Source of the DNA: Candidatus Epulonipiscioides saccharophilum
GTDB taxonomy: Bacteria > Bacillota > Clostridia > Lachnospirales > Cellulosilyticaceae
Direction: 5' to 3'
NCBI GenBank assembly: GCA_002007295.1
Contig: LNZM01000126.1
Coordinates: 1 to 42,562 of the forward strand
DNA: 42,562 nucleotides
Of the stretch, positions 38,402-42,562 are shown in pieces. The position numbers were made by a program, and so were the translations under genes. Below the pieces are notes generated by a model. It had not been told where the DNA came from. It did no database searches and saw only the letters and a program-made list of their open reading frames with translations. The first letter of the stretch is position 1; the number at the start of each line of letters is the position of its first letter.

Positions 38402-39874
38402 TTGATAAAATTATTAGAGATGCAAAATGTAACAAAAGTTTTCCCTGGAGTCGTAGCTCTAGGTAACGTCAGCTTAGACCTAAATTATGGCGAAGTTCAT
38501 GCTATATGTGGCGAAAACGGCGCAGGTAAATCTACACTAATGAAAATACTATCCGGAGTATATAAAGCCACAGTAGGCAAAATAATTTTTGAAGGTCATC
38601 CGATTATTTTAAATAATACAAGATCTGCCCAGCAATTAGGCATTAGTATCATTTTTCAAGAATTTAATTTGTGTGAACATCTTAGCATTTCGGATAATAT
38701 TTGGTTAGATAGACAGCCTAAAAAATTTGGTTTTATTAATGATAAAAAAATGCACCAAATGACTTCTGAAATATTATCCGAACTTGGTTTATCTATCGAT
38801 CCAAGAACTTTGGTAAATAATCTAAGCGTTTCCGAGCAACAAATGGTGGAAATCGCTAGGGCTATTTCTTTTGATTCGAAAATCTTGGTTTTGGATGAGC
38901 CTACTGCTACACTAACAGATCTGGAAATAGATAACTTATTTGATGTCATATTTAAGCTAAAAGCCAAAGGTGTTGGCATGTTTTATATATCTCATCGCTT
39001 AGATGAATTGTCCAAAATTGCAGATCGAGTCTCTGTTATCCGTAATGGCCAACATATCACTACTCGAAATTTTCAGGACATTACTCTTGATGATATCGTT
39101 TCTTTAATGGTTGGTCGCCCTTTCGCAGATAAATATCCTAAATTTAATCGTCATATTTCTCAAGTTAAACTTCATGTCAAAGAACTTAAAAACTCTACAG
39201 TACATATCAAAGATTTAACAGTAAAATCTGGTGAAATACTTGCTTTAGCTGGCCTTATAGGTTCGGGTCGAACCGAATTGGCTAGAGCTTTATTTGGTGT
39301 CGATTATGCTGAAATAAAAGACGTAACTTTAGACGGCTATCCTGCCGACTTCAAAGATCCTCAATCTTCTATTAAATCCGGTCTCGGCTATATTACTGAA
39401 GATAGAAAAAAGGACGGTTTGGCCCTTAACATGAATGTAGAAGAAAATATCAACTTGGCTCATATTCCTAATTTGTCATCCTATGGCTTCTTTTCCGAAA
39501 CAAGAGCTAAACAAAATGCTACAAAGTACATTACGAATCTTAAAATAAAAACCTTTAGTATATATCAACCAGTGAATACTTTATCTGGTGGTAATCAACA
39601 AAAAATTGTCCTTGCTAAATGGTTATCCAACGATATAAAAATCTTAATTTTTGATGAACCCACTCGAGGAATTGATGTTGGGGCCAAATACGAAGTTTAC
39701 GAATTAATAAATAAATTATCCTCGACAGGAATAGGCATAATAATGATTTCATCCGACCTTCCAGAAATCCTAGGCATGAGCGATAGAATATTAGTCATGA
39801 AAGATGGTTCTATCACAGGAGAATTGGATACAAAAACAGCTACACAAGAAGCAATTTTAAATTTAGCAATTTAG
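38402..39874 (+). CDS. Sugar ABC transporter ATP-binding protein (RbsA/MglA type, two NBDs)
   Basis: GENGAGKSTLMKIL, LSVSEQQMVEIARA, LDEPTATL, LSGGNQQKIVLAKWL, FDEPTRGIDVGAK. Confidence 0.96.
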   Translation: MIKLLEMQNVTKVFPGVVALGNVSLDLNYGEVHAICGENGAGKSTLMKILSGVYKATVGKIIFEGHPIILNNTRSAQQLGISIIFQEFNLCEHLSISDNIWLDRQPKKFGFINDKKMHQMTSEILSELGLSIDPRTLVNNLSVSEQQMVEIARAISFDSKILVLDEPTATLTDLEIDNLFDVIFKLKAKGVGMFYISHRLDELSKIADRVSVIRNGQHITTRNFQDITLDDIVSLMVGRPFADKYPKFNRHISQVKLHVKELKNSTVHIKDLTVKSGEILALAGLIGSGRTELARALFGVDYAEIKDVTLDGYPADFKDPQSSIKSGLGYITEDRKKDGLALNMNVEENINLAHIPNLSSYGFFSETRAKQNATKYITNLKIKTFSIYQPVNTLSGGNQQKIVLAKWLSNDIKILIFDEPTRGIDVGAKYEVYELINKLSSTGIGIIMISSDLPEILGMSDRILVMKDGSITGELDTKTATQEAILNLAI

Positions 39875-39889
39875 AAAGGAGTTAAAATT

Positions 39890-40870
39890 TTGAATAAACA
39901 TCACAATAGGCATACGCCAGATCTATTAAGTCAAGGATTAGTATTTGGTGTTTTAATTTGCCTTACTTTATTATTTACTGTATTCACAGGAGGCAAGTTT
40001 ATCAAAGTAACAAATTTAATAACCATAGTAAGCCAAGTAGTCCCATACGCATTATTAGGATTTGGGATGACATTTGTCTTAATTATTGGTGGTATAGATT
40101 TATCAGTCGGTTCTATTTTAGGATTTGGTGGCATAATCTGTGCTAAAATGATTACTCTCGGCATACCTATATGGCTATCCATAATAATATCATTATGCTT
40201 TGGAGCACTAGTTGGATTTATAAACGGTTACTGCGTAACAAAATTATCCGTAGTTCCATTTATAGTTACATTAGGTACTCAATTTGCTTTTAGAGGATTA
40301 ACCCAACTTATAGGCGATGGAAAACCCGTTTCTATTCAAGCCATGAAAAATAAAGCTGTAGTAACACAATTTATCTGGCTCGGCAATGGAGAAATTTTCG
40401 GCATTCCTGTCCCTATAATTATCATGATAATCACAGGTATAATACTAGGAATTTTATTATCTAAAACAGCTTACGGCAGACGTGTTTATGCTGTCGGTTC
40501 TAATGAAGAAGCCGCTAGATTATCTGGAATAAATATAATAAATACCAAATTGATAGCATACATAATTTCCGGATTAACTTCAACTATAGCTGGTATATTG
40601 TTAGCCGCTAAACTAGCTTCAGCTCAATCAAACGCAGGGACAGGTTATGAATTAGAAGGCATCGCCGTAGCCGTAATTGGTGGCACATCTGTAACTGGCG
40701 GTGTCGGCGGAATCCTTGGCACAGTGATTGGTTCTTTCATCATGGGTGTACTTAGAAATGGCTTAAATTTATTAAAAGTCAATGCTTTTATCCAAATGAT
40801 TGTTATCGGCTCTATTATCGTCCTAAGTGTTTGGTATGACACCCATCGTCGCAAAAAAATTCAACTGTAA
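39890..40870 (+). CDS. Sugar ABC transporter permease (RbsC type)
   Basis: GGIDLSVGSILGFGG, AYGRRVYAVGSNEEAARLSGINI, AVAVIGGTSVTGGVGGILGTVIG. Confidence 0.95.
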   Translation: MNKHHNRHTPDLLSQGLVFGVLICLTLLFTVFTGGKFIKVTNLITIVSQVVPYALLGFGMTFVLIIGGIDLSVGSILGFGGIICAKMITLGIPIWLSIIISLCFGALVGFINGYCVTKLSVVPFIVTLGTQFAFRGLTQLIGDGKPVSIQAMKNKAVVTQFIWLGNGEIFGIPVPIIIMIITGIILGILLSKTAYGRRVYAVGSNEEAARLSGINIINTKLIAYIISGLTSTIAGILLAAKLASAQSNAGTGYELEGIAVAVIGGTSVTGGVGGILGTVIGSFIMGVLRNGLNLLKVNAFIQMIVIGSIIVLSVWYDTHRRKKIQL

Positions 40871-40919
40871 TAGTAACAGCAAAAATATTTAAGAAAAATT
40901 ATTTAAGGAGAGATTATTT

Positions 40920-42266
40920 ATGAAAAAAAATTACTACTAATTTTCTTAGTAGCAACTATGTTACTATTTCCAGGCTGTTCATCCGAAACAGACTCTCAAA
41001 ATGAGACTATACAAATAGCTTTAGTTACAAAAATGGTGGATTCTCCTTATTGGCAAACATTGACACTCCCCACGCCTAACGGCGTGGGATTCTAAAGTGA
41101 TTAAGGGACAAATTCATTTCTGCTAGTCCGGTCTGACCTTTAGGGGATGTCATTACCCTTCGTACAACAGGACATATAGTCTTGTATGCTGATACACTTT
41201 TACCATGTATCCGAGACTGAGTCTTTAAGCAATCGTTTTAACGACTTTTTCTTGTCGTGTTTCACTTTAGAAACATTTTCGGTGCATTGAATATTTTACG
41301 TTAGAAATGACTACTCCTAGCAACCATCTATATTCAGTTGTATCTATAGTGTATCCAAAAAACAAAAGATATTAACGTCTTTTGAAAAAAATTTTTAATA
41401 GCCTTATATCCCCATAGCTACAGGGCTTTACGGCTTATCTGGTAAAAACTGCGACCGAAAAAAAGCGACCGAACTTGGCAATGTAGAAATTATACATCTT
41501 GGTCCGGCCATAGAATCAGATATTAATACTCAAGTTTCAATTATAGAGAACAGGTATTATCGACGAATATGATGGCATTATTTTGGCCGCTTGCGATAAA
41601 GATGCTTTAATCATACCCGTAGAAAAAGCTATAGCTGCAGAAATGCCTGTTGTCATGATTGATTCCGGATTATCCACTCCAGTTTACGATGCATTTCTTT
41701 CTACTAACAATATCCCAGTCGGTGCAAACTGCGCCGATGTTTTGGTTAACCTAATCGGTGGCGCTGGGAAAATAGGTATAATCAATTTCGCCACAGGTAC
41801 CTCGACTACTATCGATCGTGAAATCGGATTTATAAATCAAATAGAATCCAAATATCCAAACATAGAAATAGTTGGTATACAATACTGTGATTCCGATCCT
41901 ATTAAAGTAGCAAACCAAGCCACCGACATGATCGTTGCTGAATCTGACTTAAAAGACCTTTGGGGCGTTAACGATCAAGCCACCATTGGTGTGGTCAACG
42001 CTGTCTCAGTCCTAAACAAAGTTAGAGAAATTTTTGTCGTTGGTTTTGACAATTCTGCAGACATCATTGCTGGCTTAAAGTCCAGAACCATACAAGGTAC
42101 AGCTGTACAAATGCCTACTGTAATGGGATCAGAAGGAGTTCAAACAATTATTGATATTTTAAACGGAACTCCTCCTGATTCTAAAGAAGTTGATACTGGC
42201 GTGGTAATGGTCACTTTAGATAATTTCAATGACGAAGTTTCTCAAGCTGCTCCATTTATAATTTAA
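40920..42266 (+). pseudogene. Sugar ABC transporter substrate-binding lipoprotein (RbsB-like), broken by frameshifts and an inserted element
   Basis: MKKKLLLIFLVATMLLFPGCSS (requires +1 nt in the A8 run); IQIALVTKMVDSPYWQTL before and KKATELGNVEIIHLGPAIESDINTQVSIIE / IIDEYDGIILAACDKDAL after the insertion; ORF 41583-42266 is its C-terminal part. Confidence 0.9.
41065..41447 (+). mobile_element. ~385-bp non-autonomous IS200/IS605-like element, copy B, adjacent to TTGAC
   Basis: Left hairpin CCCACGCC-taac-GGCGTGGG; close match to 24162-24552; shared sequence ends at ctggtaaaa; splits the substrate-binding gene. Confidence 0.88.
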
Positions 42267-42278
42267 GGAGCACTTATT

Positions 42279-42410
42279 TTGACAAGCAAATTATCATTAG
42301 TTTTATTAACGTTAAATATAGTCATGTTGCTAGTTTGTTCATTATCACCCACATCAGCAATTATAAACTATGATCTAATACGAATAGCTTTAGTCACAAA
42401 GCTTAGGTAA
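42279..42410 (+). pseudogene. Second sugar-binding protein gene, N-terminal fragment cut by an IS605-like end
   Basis: RBS taaggag then TTG; MTSKLSLVLLTLNIVMLLVCSLSPTSAIINYDLIRIALVTK matches the IQIALVTK segment of the preceding gene; frame ends in element sequence. Confidence 0.75.
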
Positions 42411-42562
42411 GGAAGCCCTCGCCTTTAGGCGTAGGGAGGAATTGCCCAAACTCCTTGCATTACTTTCTTTTTTATGATATAACTATCTGGACAAGAAAAT
42501 AGTTTCGTTACAAATGTAAATCATAATGTAGCAAAGGCACTTGTCAATTTTGCAGATAAAGA
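42400..42562 (-). mobile_element. IS200/IS605-like element fragment, inverted relative to the copy at 1-330
   Basis: aagcttaggtaaggaagccctcgcctttaggcgtagggaggaattgcccaaactcc... is nearly the reverse complement of about 170-330. Confidence 0.85.

Noticed and set aside
41583-42266. Stand-alone 227-aa protein
   Set aside because: It is the C-terminal portion of the interrupted sugar-binding protein; homologous sequence continues upstream in other frames.

Overview
AT-rich Firmicutes/Clostridia-type chromosomal segment. Left half (~0.9-18.4 kb, minus strand): a rearranged dcw (division/cell wall) cluster, rsmH-ftsL-like-PBP-PBP-murE-murF-mraY-(29-aa sORF)-murD-ftsW/spoVE-ftsW/spoVE-ftsQ-ftsZ, then an rlmD-like gene. 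mraZ, murG, murC and ftsA are not in this stretch. Centre (18.7-23.7 kb): corrinoid methyl-transfer cluster (corrinoid protein, UroD/MtaA-type methyltransferase with a C-terminal thioredoxin-like domain, CobW-type GTPase, RACo/ASKHA ferredoxin), followed by two PH-domain paralogs, pyrK-pyrD, amidase and CAP-domain proteins, and prfB with an intact programmed +1 frameshift site. Right half (31-42.5 kb): carbohydrate block consistent with (sulfated) algal polysaccharide use: GH86-like secreted enzyme, Cys-type sulfatase, GH43-like beta-propeller enzyme and a ribose-type ABC importer whose substrate-binding genes are broken by IS200/IS605-like elements. The most unusual signal is a recurrent one: several genes (ftsW paralog, mraY, sulfatase, GH43-like) are followed by tandem, degenerate copies of their own 3' ends including the stop codon ('gene-end echoes'), and one (ftsL-like) is preceded by a duplicate of its RBS/start region. 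Two related ~385-bp hairpin-ended non-coding elements sit next to TTGAT/TTGAC, and both window ends carry inverted copies of a second IS605-like sequence. All calls are from reading sequence and motifs; no database search was run.
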